A stretch of DNA of 64,000 nucleotides from Aptenodytes patagonicus (taxonomy: Eukaryota > Chordata > Aves > Sphenisciformes > Spheniscidae). The stretch spans positions 20,987,964 through 21,051,963 of the forward strand of contig NC_134958.1 of the NCBI RefSeq assembly GCF_965638725.1, written 5' to 3'. Each line of letters starts with the position of its first letter. Position 1 is the stretch's first letter. The position numbers and the translations under genes were made by a program. Under the pieces are notes generated by a model. The model saw nothing but the letters and a program-made list of their open reading frames with translations, did not search any database and was not told the origin of the DNA. This document shows positions 28,801 to 43,800 of the stretch, piece after piece.

Positions 28801-31800
28801 CTTTACATGTTCTTTGGCCCAAATCCACGGGTCATCCTCTCTCTCCCCTTGGCTGAAATGCAGGTTGAAGTTACGGATCATGCTAAAGGTTTTTCCATAG
28901 GAAAGGAGTGCATGCAGTCCCGTTCTCGCATATTGTTAACAGGTTAAAGACATTTTTCTGCTGCTCAAGACTTTTGTCATAGGAGTTTTTAGGGTTTGTG
29001 TGTTTTATACAAGTTAAGAATATGTATCTACTAATTTTGTAAACTAGTTCTCTTCCTTGGCAGTATCCCTAATCCTATTCTTCTTGCCGGCATCAGGAAA
29101 TAAACTTAAATTTGGCTTGCGGTACAGTATGTAACTTGGAGCAAGAATTAATCCTTCTCTTAACATTGTAATAACTTTAAAGAACCACTTGCTTACTGGG
29201 AATAAAAAGGGTTTTTGAACTGGAATCATTAACTTCAAATATTTAACAACTTGCTGCTGCTTGCTTTTGAGAGGTCTCTCCCTACATAGTCATTTTACAG
29301 ATTAATGCTTTTCGTATTTAGATAACACTATTAGCTTTTTCCATTTCCTACTGAGGAGTTTATGCACTTTCCTTTAGAAGTCTCAAATGTCTCCACTTTC
29401 ATCTTCAGATTTTATGAAGTCTAAGGTGTCATTTGCATTTTCACTCTAATCCTTAAGGTTAAGTATGAATTTACTTTAACTTCCAGGAATGAATGTACTT
29501 CGGCACAAATACTGGGAATGTTCAGTGACAATAGAGCAAACTTGTATTCTTTAGCTCTTTTTGGGTCACTTCAGATTTTATTTTATTATCTTGGAGGAGT
29601 TTCCAATTTTTTGTGTTTTGTTTTAGCAGGTAATTTTTAGTCTTGTGGCTGAATTATCTGAAACGTATTATGAGTGAGGTAATTTACTGTACTGTTTTGA
29701 TGTGTGATGGTATTTTTCTGATCAGACAGAAACCAGACAATCCAGTCTATGGATTTAAAACTGCAGTGAACTGCACCTCCTACCTCAGATGACTCATTTA
29801 AGGAGCGGACTGTGGTTGTGTTTGAGGGATGGAAGGGGAAAAGAAAATATCCAAAGGAGAAAAGCTAAGGCTGCAAAAACCTCATGTCTCTGGAGACGTA
29901 GTGCAGCAGACAGCTACAGCAGTGGCATGTGCTGTGCTGATTTCTGCATGGTTAGGTGTGCCCTACTGACTTGCGAATGCAGAAGTTCTGATGTCCTAGT
30001 TTTCTTAGAAGTTGCTTAACTGTTCTATAAAGTATTTTACTCAAATTTATACATTCACACTAAAATACTAATTAAGGATAGAAACACTTCTGAAAAATAT
30101 AATGCCTATACTGACTTGGACCAAAGTTTCACGTTTCTGACAGTGGCAGAAGCACATCCTTCAGGGGAAGAGTTTGAGAACAGGACAAGCTTGTAGTGAT
30201 GTGTCTCATGAATATTTTTCATGTCCAACAGTTTTGGCTGTAGGAATTCCTGTACCAGGTGTTTCTGTTATTTGCAGCTCTCAGCAAATGGCATGTTGTC
30301 CATGTAAATGTTTACCTCCTGTAGCAGGGATTTCTCCAGCTTAACTGCTCATTGTTCTGGAGAACCACAAGCATGCGTGTACGGGAGAGGTTGATCAAGT
30401 GAGACTTCTTGTGCCTATTCGATTACTTAACAGGAAAAAAGTCACTTGGGGCTTGTCTGGCAGCTCTTTTAACTTCTCCAGTTTACAGATCAAATGCCTG
30501 TGCCTTTCGGCTCTTGGCATCAACCCCACGTGACAGATACCTGTCAGATCCCGTGGTTTACCAGTTATTTCTAAGGCAGTTGCGACTGTAAGTCTTGATC
30601 TCACAACTGGAGAAATGGGAGCTTTATCTCCCTTGGAGTGGTAAGTCCCACTTTTCCAGAAGGATACTCAGTTATTTATATCTGGAATTCAGTCTTTGAA
30701 ATTATAACTTGCATATAGCGAGTTATTGAAAGTTAAAGTTTTTAATTTTAGTACCATTATAGTCAAAACTGAACTCGCTGCTGTACTATATCACACAATG
30801 GTGTGATGCAAGTAGTACTCTCTTCTAAACTGCACTTTAACAGTAGTTATGTAACACAAAAGTGACACCAGAATGAAGACTTCGTGTTTCAAAGCAGTGG
30901 TGTTTGGCACTAAGGTTACCATCAGGTATAGCAGTTAATCTCTGCAGCCTTCCTCGTCAACTTCTTCCAAGGGTAGTTCAGAGCATGTAAAGTAAGCTCC
31001 TGTACTAAACTTCGTAGGTTAGGCTTGCTAGCCTCTTTCTCTTGATCATAGATTACTGGTTTGCAGTCTATTGATTCTTTAGACTAGCTATATTTAATAC
31101 TGCTATATAAGGAGTGGGCAGCCCAACTAGAAACTCCTAGGAAGACAGGGTGAAAAACACTGTTGTAGACAAAGTTCACTGGGGCTAGCTTACACACACT
31201 AAAATTAACCTTTTTTTTTTTTTAAATACCACTTCAGTTTATCAGCAGTTATAATGGCACTCAGGAGTATGTGGGTGTGTTAAGTTTTGTTTTTTAAATT
31301 GGTACAGTACAGAAGATACTTAAATTTTCATATGTAAAGGTGAGCTTTCAACATTATATACAGAAATTCAGTAGCTTAATTTGATGGAAATAAAGATGCA
31401 ATGAGGACACTAGTTTTCCGCAGGATGTCTTTGAGAATCTAAGTTGGTTTTAAATTGCCTGTATTTATTGGTTGATATTCTGTGAAAAATGTAAGAAAAT
31501 TCCTTCTTTCAGTAAGCACTACAGTAGATGAGGCAAGGATATTGCGCAGCTCTGCACAGAAGAGAGCCAAAATCTTGACACTTCTCTATGGAGTTTCTTT
31601 CCTCCGGACTCAACACATTCATGAGTCTCAACCTTAACACTCACAGTAGAGGTCTGAAAAAGCACAGCAATTTTACAGAGAGTGGTGGTTAACACTGTGT
31701 TGTGTTAACTTGTTAAGTGCAATGCTTCCTTTTTCAGCTAGTCTGCAAATAGTGGGTATAAATAGCAGTAATCTGCAAATAACGTGAACAACCATTTTTT

Positions 31801-34800
31801 TTCCATAAAACTTCATTCGCTTGCTGTTAAAGGAAGAGAAATCCCTTCTTTGTTTGATACTACTCTATAGATAGGGGCTTCAGTAAACTGAGAAATGACT
31901 TGTCTGGAGCCCTGTCTTTATGTAGCTTTTGTTTAATCAGATGAAAGGAAGTTGCCTTTCATTTGTGTATTTAATTACAAAGTTCATTCTTCATACCGGT
32001 CAGTTAAGAAAAACTAGTGGAATTTCAGTAATCTACATAATTAAATCCAGTGGAATATGAAAATGAATAGCCTAAAAGAATACTCTACAGATTATAGTGT
32101 GAAGCTAAGCATATTATATGATGCTACTGAACAGATAAGACAAAGGAGTATGTGGAGGCTTTAGCATCAAGTAACTATTACTGATATTTAATCCTTATTA
32201 AGAATTAATTTGATCCTACGGTTAAGACCTTGTAGAATGTATAATATCACTGTTGACTTCAGGCAAACAGGGATGACGTTTCAGGTATTAGACAATGGTC
32301 ATAGCTGCTTCAGATTCCTCCAGAAATACTTCTCTGACACTTCTGTGCAAAAAGGATCTGTTTGTAGATGTTCATAGTGTCTGAAAGGAAACTGAAGAAA
32401 CAAATCTCTTCGAATTTTTAGATGGAGTAGAAAAACAGACCCATAAACTAATCATTCAGTACTTCATATAGAGAGGCTGAACCTAACTTTATTCTATGTG
32501 GGGGCTTTTTTTGTGTTTGGTGATGGGTTTTTTCTTTTTTTTTCCTCCTGAAAGCACGCTTATGAGCCACATGTATTAGCCTGTATTTCAGTGGGAGTGA
32601 CTGAAGTCCAAGCAGCAGCAGAGAACTGCATGGGTCTCATGAAATAATCTACCTTTGGGAAACTGACTGCCGGCGAAAGCCAAAGTTTCACAGGGTTGGG
32701 GATCAAGGTGATAGCTACCTTACCTCATTTAGAGTCCTCATTCCTTTTCCATATTTTAAATCTTGTAGCACTAATTTTTATACCTCTGTTTTCCAAAAAT
32801 TTTGAATGTAAAATGGTATTTCGGGTGGAATATAGAAGCAGTGTAATCATGTAACATTTAAGGTTTAGTATCAAAATCTTTCCTGCTAGCTTTGGCACTG
32901 AATTGGAGAAAGTAATCTAGGTACTTTTGGTGATCATGTTATTCTAAAAAGCACTTTAATTTTGTAAGAGGAAAAACTCTGTCTGTGAGTTCTGTCTCAC
33001 TTGAAAGCTCAGAAAATTGAGGCAAAAGTTAATACCAAGGTCATAGAACTGTCAGCGTTGGGGATGTGTGCAGAATGTATCAACAACTGCTGCACTGGAT
33101 GTAAGTAGACATCAGTTACTTGACAACTAGTGTGTTCATTAGTTTGTCAATAACTGGTGGTTTCTAGAGCCAGTCATATTTATATGCGTGTCACTTAAAG
33201 GTCTCTTTTTTGTGTGGTTTTTTTTGCCTTAGCACTGTATCTCAGGCTGAAATATCAGGTTCAGAAATTGTATGCTAAGTTTTCTATCACTTTGGGATGC
33301 TGAGTAATACAGAACTGAGCTCTAAAAGAACAGGAGAGATTTCTGCCCTGGGTGCATAAACCACTCACAACAAAATATTTTGTATTTTAAGGTTTACTTA
33401 CCTTAGTCTTCCTCTGTGTAGGTGCTGATTTTTTCACTCTATTGCAAATAATAGTGTTGCTTTTGTTTTGCGTATTGTAAGTATTTTGGTTGGTCTTACT
33501 TCATCCAGAAGCTGGTGTTCTCTATAGTCAATGCTTCCCAACTCCTGTACCTTTTTTCATAACCAAATAAAAATATACTTCTGAGAAAACAGCAAAACCT
33601 TATGTGCAGAAGCTTGTTCTTAGGATTAGTCTTAACTCTTCCTTCCAGTGCATAAGAGCAGAAGGTAAAAGGAAATATCTCCCTATTAGAAATGTACTGT
33701 GGATCCATCTTGGAAATCAAATGCCGAAGAGATTAAACTCTTTTACAGAAAAATATGTCTGTTGTACCTTGATTAAAAGTTTGTATCACCTATACCATGT
33801 AGTAGTATATATTAATGTGCTGCTTTAGAGGGAGTGTCTTGTTTCTTTTGAGTAGTCTTCGCTCACTAGAATATGTAACTTTTAAAAAACCTAATCCTAA
33901 TACAGAAATTAATATATTCTTAATACCTTCTAGTTAGTGTAACTTTGTAATGGAAATAAAGCTGTTTGATGTAAGTATTACTTTTCACTTATTTGGAGTC
34001 TTTTTTGTTTGTTTCAGGGTGCAGTCTCTGGGTCAGTTCAGGCTTCAGATCGACTTATGAAAGAACTCAGGGATATATATAGATCACAGAGTTATAAAAC
34101 AGGTAAAATGCTTCAGATTTCCCTTCTTAAAATACACTTTAAAAGAATTCTCTGGACAAATACTTCCTGCTAATCCTTCTGTGTTTTGTTGTCATATGTA
34201 TGTATATACGTGTGTGTGTATGTGTATATATGTGTGCACGTATATATAAAAATACATAGATACATACATTATATAAAACGGTGTATTTGTGGAGAAAAAG
34301 GAAGTTGGGATACATATCCTCTAAAACGTTCTTCCTTTGAGTTATGCAAAGTTTCATACAAGAATTAGCAGGATTGGTGTAACTCTGAGAATGCTCTTGG
34401 GGTGGATGACTACAAAGATTAACTCAAGATTACTCCTGTGGGACTTCTTGAGTTTTCAGAACTACCTGAAATTCAGCTCTCCAGGTATATAGGGCAAAAG
34501 CTTTGACCACTACCAGTGGGTAATACTGCTCACAAGAATATGCTTGCTGTAGAGGGATTTGTGTTCAACAGCAGAAGGTTTTGTTATTATACAGGATTTA
34601 ACCATAATTACACTGCTGTTACTTTTATTATTTTGTGATGGTGTTAATCTGATCCTGAGCTCTGTGTATCCCTTGGAATGAAGATACAAATGGCAATAGA
34701 AAACAAGCTTGTCTTTTAAATTTGTTTGAATAACAAACACTGATTAGCTTTAGGTAGGTGAGTGGTTGACTGTTCCGTTTGCTCCATGTAAGGGCTGTAT

Positions 34801-37800
34801 CTAAAATAGCTCAGCAAAGGAATCAGTATATTGAATTGTCTGAGTGTTCTCATACAAGAAGTAGAAATTACATAGATTTCAGGCAAGTTGTATTTCTGTA
34901 GGTCAGCTGAGTAGACAACTCCATCACTGCAGCCAGGTATGAGAACCTGGTGCAGGCCAGGATGGGAACAGGAGGAATGCACTATTAGAAAGTCAGTCTA
35001 AGTTTTAATCCTCTATCTTTTACTTTTCTGAACTTCTCCCCTCATTTATTTCTCGTGGGCTTAAATCTCACTTGGTGGCTATGGCATTTTAATTTGTGTT
35101 AAAAGGACAGAGTTGAAGAGGCAATAGGCTCCTGTTTTGATTTGCCATATTTGCCTTTTAGGTAAATAGTTTTACGTGCTGAAGTACTATGGACAGTGGT
35201 AAAAAGTCTGAAGTATAAATTTGATTAGGTAACCTAGTGTTGATCTAATGTAGCCTACTTCTTTTAGGCTTTATTGCAACTGAGTGCTTGCCAGTATGTC
35301 CTAATCACCATCTATCCAGTAAAGAACGGATTAGTGGGTCTAAGGAAGAGCCTAGAAATAGATCTGTATTAAGTCACGAGGGATGCTTTACTGCCCATGT
35401 ATGATCTTCAGGGTTTGTTTTTGTGGTTAGAACAAAGATTGGATATAACAAATCTGCTTGACTATAAAGACTGTATGGTGCTTAATCACATAGTGGTACT
35501 GCTGGAGGCACAACCAGGAGCCCCTGTAATAGGTGTAGTTTGAGGTGAGGATTTGGGTTGCTTAATAATGCCATTTCTTGGCTTTAGATTAATAATGAGT
35601 CTTAACCAGTTGCAAAAGACTGAACTCCTGATGTAGGAAAGTGTACTCTAAATGATGAGGAAAAGTAAATCTTGCTAAACTGTAAAGAAAGTTGAGATGC
35701 TAAAGGGTGAGTGTAGTAACTTAGTATTAGCTTATGACTCAGGAATATGTAAAAAGACTGCAACTGGATGCCTCGTCTCGATCTCTAAAACATGTTATTG
35801 AAGTAAAGTGTCAAGTGGAGGTTGACGCTATAAAACTGATGGCAATCCTGCTTTGAAACACCATCCTACTGATACATTTATTAAATTTTGCCAGTAAATG
35901 ATGCTGTTTGTAATAAAACTTACATAGATTCCTTCCTTATGGCTTCATTTAGTCTTAGGACTTGAATGAATTTAAGTATCGGTTCGTCTCCCTTGCACAA
36001 AACTCGTGCTTTTACAGCCTAGTTCTGTCTTTTGTTGTTAGATAACTGTCACCATGTGAGCAGGGGCATGGTAGATAATTGACACTTTTTTTTTAATGTG
36101 ATTTTTGTTCTGAGTGGTCCATTGCTCCATGGTCCATTTTTCACTTAATTTAATTTCTTGCTATTAACACACAAAGGGAACCATTGTGAAACTTAAAGGT
36201 TCTGGTAACTGTTGCAAGGTAATTTAACACTGTTTTCTTCCTTTGTAATATAAGCCAGAAAATCTAAGGCTGCTTTTTGGTTACATTAGAATCACTTTAT
36301 TTAGTGTATCTGAGGTTACATGTTTTCAGGATTGACAATAGGACAACACTGGGACTTCTGAAATGAATAATACTTGTAGTAATAGTCCTTTAATTTTTTT
36401 CTTTTCTGTTAAATTGTTTTATTAAAAAACACTGTCAGGACTTCAACTGTGGGTGTAAAAGGTAGTATCCATTTTAGAGCTGAAGTTCCTTTAGTGATTG
36501 AGATACTACTGTTGGAGTTCAAGCAAAAGATGACTACAAGCTTGCTGTCAACAGGAAAGTTGCTTATCTACCTGGAAAATCTAGGTGAAGAACTACCCTT
36601 AAAAACAAACAGAAAACAACTTTCTTATGAGCTAACGGAAGCAAAAATTATTCCAGCAAATTAAGATATTCTGCTATAAATTAAACACAGTTTCATTAAC
36701 ATGTTTTGATAATAGGACTCACAAGTCCTCCAAACTAAGATGATCTCATTTCCAAATACAAAGTTGGAGATTTGGCTAGATACGGAAGAACTCACAAAGG
36801 TCTTAACATAATTTGAGGGAGGGAGGGGGAGGAACAAAGAATTTGGGGATATTAAATGAAGTCTTTTCTGTTCATATCTTTAACGACTGTGTTGTACATA
36901 TATAGTGACTTCAACTTACTGCTTTTCTCCAAAGACTGTATGGGGTTTACTTCTAGTTGTAGTAAAGTTGCTATAAGTAAGACATTGCCTCTGTTTTGGA
37001 AGGGGTTGTTTTTCTTCCTACCTTTTCATCTCTTAATTTTTTGCTTGCTTCATGGTTCTGTGTGCTTGCTTTTACTTCATCACCTCTGTGGATGGCCTTT
37101 TAGAGGAATAGAACAAAAAACTTCCTGTGTCTAAGTGAGGGGAACCTACCTTGACTCCCTTCCCTACCTTAAGGACCTCTTGGAAACTGGTACTAATCAG
37201 ATAAATTCTTCTTGACAGTAACTCTGTTTCCTCTTACTGCCTAAATTAAGAAATAAGCATAGGAGCTGGTTCCAAATAACACCTCTTGACTATTAAAAAA
37301 AACAAACACACACACACACACACACACCCCAACTCTGGGTAGTGTTGTTAAGAAGCTTCTGTTTCAAGACAGCGAGCAACCCTGATACTGCTTCTGTTCA
37401 TGAGGACATACAGGTACTATTCAGCTCAAAATCTGTGTGCTTGAAAGGTTGATTAAGTAGCTTCCTGTTCTGTTAAGGCACATTCTTGTCAGTCCTGAAC
37501 TGTGCGCATCTCTCTGAAGAACCCTGTTGCAGCTTCTGGTTTAGGTACAGTACAGCTCTTAAGGCCAGCAAAAGTTATTCCTTTGGGGGAGCTAGCAAAA
37601 CACGTGGACCTTGGTAACCCATGGAGCTGAAGGTGAAGGACTGGTGCGTGAATTCAGAGTAAGAGCAGGACTTTTAGGGTGGTGGAAGGAATGCAGGAAC
37701 AGGGCTAGAGGCTTAGCGAATAAACAAGCTGATGGAAGTTCTCTTGTGATCTTCCATTATTTAGGATATTATCAGAATCTTTACCGTAACTTGTTCTGTT

Positions 37801-40800
37801 GTCTATAACAAGTATTTATACTCGTGCTAGGTGCCAAAACCGTAATACTGAGAGGCTGCTTCTTCCAGTCTTCACTCCCTTTTGGATGTAGGTGGAAGAC
37901 AATATTCTGGATACAATGGTGGAATAGATTAATCATTAATGGGAGTTGACAATGAGCACAGTTCTGAACGTCAGCTCTTTTCTTGACATCAGAGCAGTAC
38001 AGATTGAAATTCTTATACTTCGTGACTTCCACTTATACTAAGGGCAGTTCAGAAAATAGTGTCCTTGGATCTGGGAAATTGGAAAAAGGCCTTAATAGCT
38101 CCTTCTGTTCATCCTTGAACAGAAAAGTGTGGCATCTCTGAACTAGCTGCTGATTAAAAGGGACATTGAGAGCACAGTGAGTAAGTTTTCAGACCTACTT
38201 TGTTGTCCTAGACTTAGAAAAATTTGAAATCATGATCTTGGCTGCAGTACCCACTTGTTTGTGGCACTGCAGTAAGGAGAAGCAAGCACAGTTTCTTTAC
38301 CTTGTTTACTGAGTTTTGGAATGCTTTAGAAATAAAGGTGTCTGGACAGCTTGAAATGTTATCTGTACTCCAAGTGCTAATGCTTAAAAGTTTCAACTGC
38401 AAGGTAATGTATTCTAGAATAATAAAACCCAGAGATGAATACTGTAATTCCTTGGAGAGAATGTGGTGACTGCAGTCTATTGTTTGTATAGCCTTCAGAA
38501 ATCCTGGGCAGGTTCCTGATTTGCATACGTCTTCCAAATAATTATATCAGCAATAGATATGCCGTTAAATATTAGCTCTGGTAACAAGTTTAATCATAGT
38601 TGTTTAGTATATATGCATGAATAGTCTGTGGCGAAAGAGATTAGACTTTTGAACATCACTGATACCGTTTTCTAAATCTTGTCTGATGGTTAAAGATTTA
38701 TTGCTTTTTCCTGGGCTGCGTGTGAGCTTCTGCAGAGAGGAAGCTTGAATATACAAGAAAATGGCAGATAACCTTTCATCCTTCCCTTTGAGTGAAATGC
38801 ATAACTATTGTTTAACATGCTTAAAACAAATGAACCACTGAAAATCACCATCTGGCTTCCAGAGACAGCTATTTTTTTGGTGCATCTTTCTGACTTCTTT
38901 GGTCAGCTGTTGGGAATGTGCTTCATCCAATGCAGTATCTTCTTTTTTGGGGTTTCTACTCCATACACTGTCCGGTGTCCTGTCCTGGTCCGCCAATACT
39001 GACGAGAACCTGTGAAATACAATCCTGCATACTCAGACTGTGTGTTAAGTGTTTTAAAAGTGTGTTGGTCATGTACTGGGTATAAAATATACTGAGTACT
39101 AAGCAAGCTGGAATTGTAGCTGTGGAAAGTTTGAAGGGGAACTGGGAGGGGGGAAAAGGTTAGGTGTCAGAAGAATGTTTTGATTCGTGTGGAATTTTTT
39201 TTATAGAACTTTTCTTCCTTGTAGTTGCTCAGAAGTGCTTCTGCTGTTGGAGGAAGGATGTCCCTCAGTATCAGTATCTCAGTATCATCTATTGCTTACA
39301 TCTATTGACAGTATTTGTACTTAAAAGCAAAGAATGTTTTTGCTAAATCTTACCTTGTTAAACTTTTAGTGCATAATTAATTCTATCTAATATTTCTACA
39401 GGGATATATTCAGTGGAACTGGTAAATGACAGCTTGTATGAATGGCACGTTAAACTTCTGAAGTAAGTTATTAAAGTTTTTTCATTCATTTTATTATTGC
39501 TGCAGAGATTCTTACTTTTGATGAATGAGAATCTCTAGCCAGAGCATATAAAATAGCGTGTGGTGGCTACAATTCTGGTATATAGAAACGTGTACAGAGA
39601 CTGAACTGTAGTAATTGAGCCGGCAAAAACCCCAAACTCTTTGCACAGCCAACACAGTGTGCAGTACCATAACTTTCATTACTGTTCAATTCTCCTTCCG
39701 AAACTACTCCAAAATATGAAACCTTAAATGATGAAATTTTTTGTCTAGAGTTTTTGTCTGGATGGTTTTAGTTTGGTTTTGTTTGTTTTCTATTTCAAGG
39801 AAATGCAACTTCTAGTTTCATTCTAGATGCAAGAAGGAACAGAACTGTCTTAGTGTCATTAGTTCTTTATTTCTACAGTTGAGCAGACACATAGGACTGA
39901 AACTTTTAGTTATGATTATGACTTATATAATTATATAACTTGTGTTCTCTTACGTACTGCTTTTCACTGTGTGTACCAGATGGTAACTCATCTTGTTGTG
40001 TCCATAGTCCAATAACTTTAATTCTGGAGGTATTATATTGAAATTATTCCTGGTAATGGGATCATCTGCCATCGTCCTACAAGATAACCCGTGGGAAGGA
40101 AAAGCCTATCCAGACTAGGCTGGGTGGCTGCAAGAGATGAAGGAACTTCCATCAGTTCAGATATGTCATGGTGAATAAGTGTAAGGATGTAAGCTGTTTC
40201 AGTACAGTAGTTGACCTGCCCATAGGAGTTGTTGTCTTGTCCTAGTGGCAAGACTTCTACGACTACGTCACCAGCTGCTGAAATACAGTTTTGTTTCCTC
40301 CTTAGTGTAATCATAGGCATGTGAATGTTTTGAAGCTGAAAATGGCAGGGATGACGTATGTCAGGAAAATCTGTGCCATATTACAGGAGGCCTTGTCTGT
40401 CGAGCGCTTCTGTAACAGAGCGCTCAAACCACTGTGCAGTGATTTGAAACCTTTCTTCAAATGCTGTGAACAGGTCTGATTTTCTGCATTCAAGAAAGAG
40501 AAAATAGGGTGCATGCAGCAAATGGCTTCCAGAATGACTGAGAGAAGATAAGAAGTATTGTGTTTGTTTATCCCAGCAAAAAGTATCTGAAAACAAATGA
40601 ACTGTGTGCAGACTAGTTGAGGGGGTAAATGTCAGAGAAAAGAGCCCATCTGCCTAAGGAACAGTATTGTTACTAGAACAAGTAACTCTGAACTGGCCTA
40701 GTACAGGCTAGGCTGGAAGTGATAGGTTTCTAAGCATTGGGAGATTTTCTTCTGAAACAGCTTCCTGTTGGTAGGATGGGGACAAACTACCCAAGTAATT

Positions 40801-43800
40801 CTGAAACGAGATCTAAGAAGTTTGTGGTTTCACCTGCAGCAAAGGGTTGGATTTTAATAGCCCATCATTTTGTTTAACATCTGCATTTGGCTTGCTGCAG
40901 GCATTTTTTTGCCTAGTCTCTTTTAAAAGCTGCTGGGGCGTCAGAGCCTGGGTGGGATTAACCCTGTACTGTCTGAATTAATGTCTAGGCTGCTCACCAC
41001 CAGCATTTTGCAACAAACAATTGTTGAAATTCTGCTGAGCAGAAGCTGCTGGCTTTAGTACTTCTGCTGATGCAGATTACTTTTAACAGCTGACACAGAA
41101 CTGTGATCACATATTCCATAAAGGATTCAGTAACTGCGTACCGAAAACTAGATCACTACAGTCTTCCTGTTAAAATCTTTTTTTTCTTCCCCCGCCTTGG
41201 GACATACGTTTCCAGTGAACTGGAGAGAATTAAAATTGCTGTTTTCAAATAAACAGGTTATTTTGTGCTAACTGTGTTCAAATAACACTTGATAGCTTGG
41301 GAATGTAGTGCGTTGCAGCAAGCTTTCATGCTGATCTCATGGCAAAGTGTTTACTTTGTAAAGGGAGCAAGAGTTTTCTACAGTTCCCTTCAAATTACAG
41401 TTTGTAAACTACAAATACATAAAGGAGCTCTTTAAGAATAATTACTATTTACAGGTAGTGAAAATATTAACTTCATCCAGGATCTCCCCCCTGCTTCTTT
41501 TATAGAGTTGATCCTGATAGCCCACTGCATAGTGATCTTCAGGTCTTAAAAGAAAAAGAAGGTGTAGAATACATTTTACTCAACTTCTCTTTTAAGGTAT
41601 GTGTCTCTGGGAAGAAATGCTGGGGTTAAGCTTGTTGCTTACCGTAGGAAGTGACTGAAATGACCCTCAGCTGTTACTTGGGTAAAGATGGAAGTGTAGC
41701 ATAAGAAAAAAGCGCAACTTCCCACAGATTGCTTTTTAGCCACTACTGTGGAAACGTGACTTTTACAGAACTGAAAAATGTTACTGCTTTAAATCGGATT
41801 TGCGAAATAAGGTTATCGAAATACTTCCTGGTTAGGAAAACACTGTCACAGTATTGTTCTTAACCTGTTTTTTGTTATACTTTTCAGGATAACTTCCCTT
41901 TCGATCCTCCCTTTGTGCGAGTGGTATCTCCTGTGCTCACAGGAGGGTAAGTTTGAGTTGCTTTACAGAAATTTTACTTTGTGGTGAAAATGTTACAACT
42001 TGAGATTGGTTGACTGGGTTGGCAGGGAACATTTTGAGACTACCGTATATGTAGACTTCAAGAAATTTCCCCTAAATGTATATTCATGAGCTGCTGTAGA
42101 CCTTGAGTTTGGTGAAGAGCTCAAAGAGTGATATGGAGACTTGCTTCTTAAGCTTCATGAACTAATAGGAGCCAAACAGCTGGGTGCATATTCCAGCCAG
42201 ATGCAATTCCTCTTTGAATTGCTTAGTTTGTGTCTAGCTTTGGAAGACTCTGTGCCTGCCATAATGTTTAAGAGTTGGCCTCTTTGTGCATGGTTAACAT
42301 CGCTGTTACTTCTCCTGTTGTTCAGAATAGTAGGGTGTTTTGAGTTAGTGCTTTGAAGGGGTCTTGATCCCTGTGTTGCCTTAAACTTGCTGTTCGGTCT
42401 TAACTGACTCTTTTGCCAGTAACGCTGCCATAAAGTTTTTGTCTAAAATCTCCTCAAATGCTAACCCAAAGGTACTAAATTCAATTGACACCATGCTCCA
42501 AAAGTCATCTAAAACATGTTTGAAGTGCTGTCTGTGGAGTGGAAACTTGTGTATATCAATGGAGAGAAGATTAAATTCCCCTTCCAAGGCTTTTATGCGT
42601 CTCCTGCTGACAGGAAATTATACTTGTACGTTTGAAAATGCAGTCTGTGATAGCTGGTGCTGATTCTGATTTGATTTGAATTGCTGTGTGTCTTTTTTGC
42701 ATTCAAGAAATGGTTAGTGCAGTTAAAGAGTGTTCGTGAGGATTGCTGCTACCGAAAAAGTAAACAAGGAGTGCCAGACACCAGAAAACTCGTTTAGATT
42801 CTGGTTTTGTTGTACTTGGACTTCTTTGTAGAATGAAAGAAAGAATGGCCCAGAAAGCTTGGATTTCGGTCATCATTTCCCTATGAATGTCGTACAGATT
42901 TACATTGTTTGAACATCTTGATCATAGGGGAGACTACATTTTTGGAGTGGTAAATTCTACTCCCTCAGTCCGGGTTTTGCGATGACCAGGTGTGCTGACT
43001 GCTGAGTCCCAGTCAGCACAATGCATGATGAAGTCTTACTGAAATTAGAAGGTGGTTTATAGGAAAAGAGCGAGTGAAGATCTGCTTGATCTCATTTGTC
43101 TACACCTTTGATTTATAGGTGCACCTACATTGTTTGGAATTGTGTTAAATCTCTGTACAGAAGTGAATTTGGTTTGTTTTTTGTTTTTCTTTATAACTAC
43201 ACATCAGTACTACATATACATAGTGTAGCCATAAAAAGCAACCTTCCTTTTTTCAAGCAACCTTCCTAGCTCGGGCTAGTCTGCACAACTAGTCTTAGCT
43301 TTAACTAAGTGTAGTTAGCAAAGGAATTTTTTTGGGGTGTGTGTCTCACAATGCTAATCTTCTTTGCATAAATATAATATGGCTATCTAGTTACAATATA
43401 TTACTGGTTAAAGGGCATTTCAGCTTTTTGTGAATAAAAAATTTAACAAACTAGCCTGCAAGAGCTTTAAAGTGCTGTGAACAGTTTCATCTTTTTACTA
43501 ACTGCTGATGTCGGATATATTTTCTTTCACATTTGTTTCTAGGTATGTCCTAGGTGGAGGTGCATTATGCATGGAACTTCTTACTAAACAGGTGAACACA
43601 GACTCTGTTATCTGGGTAATAACAAAGCATGCTTTAAAATAATGACAATGGGTGTTTCCCCTGAGTTGAAGAATCACTGTGTGGAATAAGTTACACACTC
43701 CAAAGGGAACATGGTGGAATAAACCTCAGTTCCACGAGATTTGCCTTGCTGATCTTGTGTAAGATCATCTTTTCTGCCTTGGATGGCTTACAAGAGGTCT

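Larger units (their letters stand above)
25065..34017 (+). other. UBE2Q2 intron 5
   Basis: 8953 bases. It holds the antisense solo LTR, the A/C-rich repeat and dispersed repeat copy 2. Nothing else was recognised. Confidence 0.75.
34103..39401 (+). other. UBE2Q2 intron 6
   Basis: 5299 bases with the TG/TA repeat near the donor and the CA microsatellite. A 107-codon minus frame (38214-38537) has no recognisable content. Confidence 0.75.
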
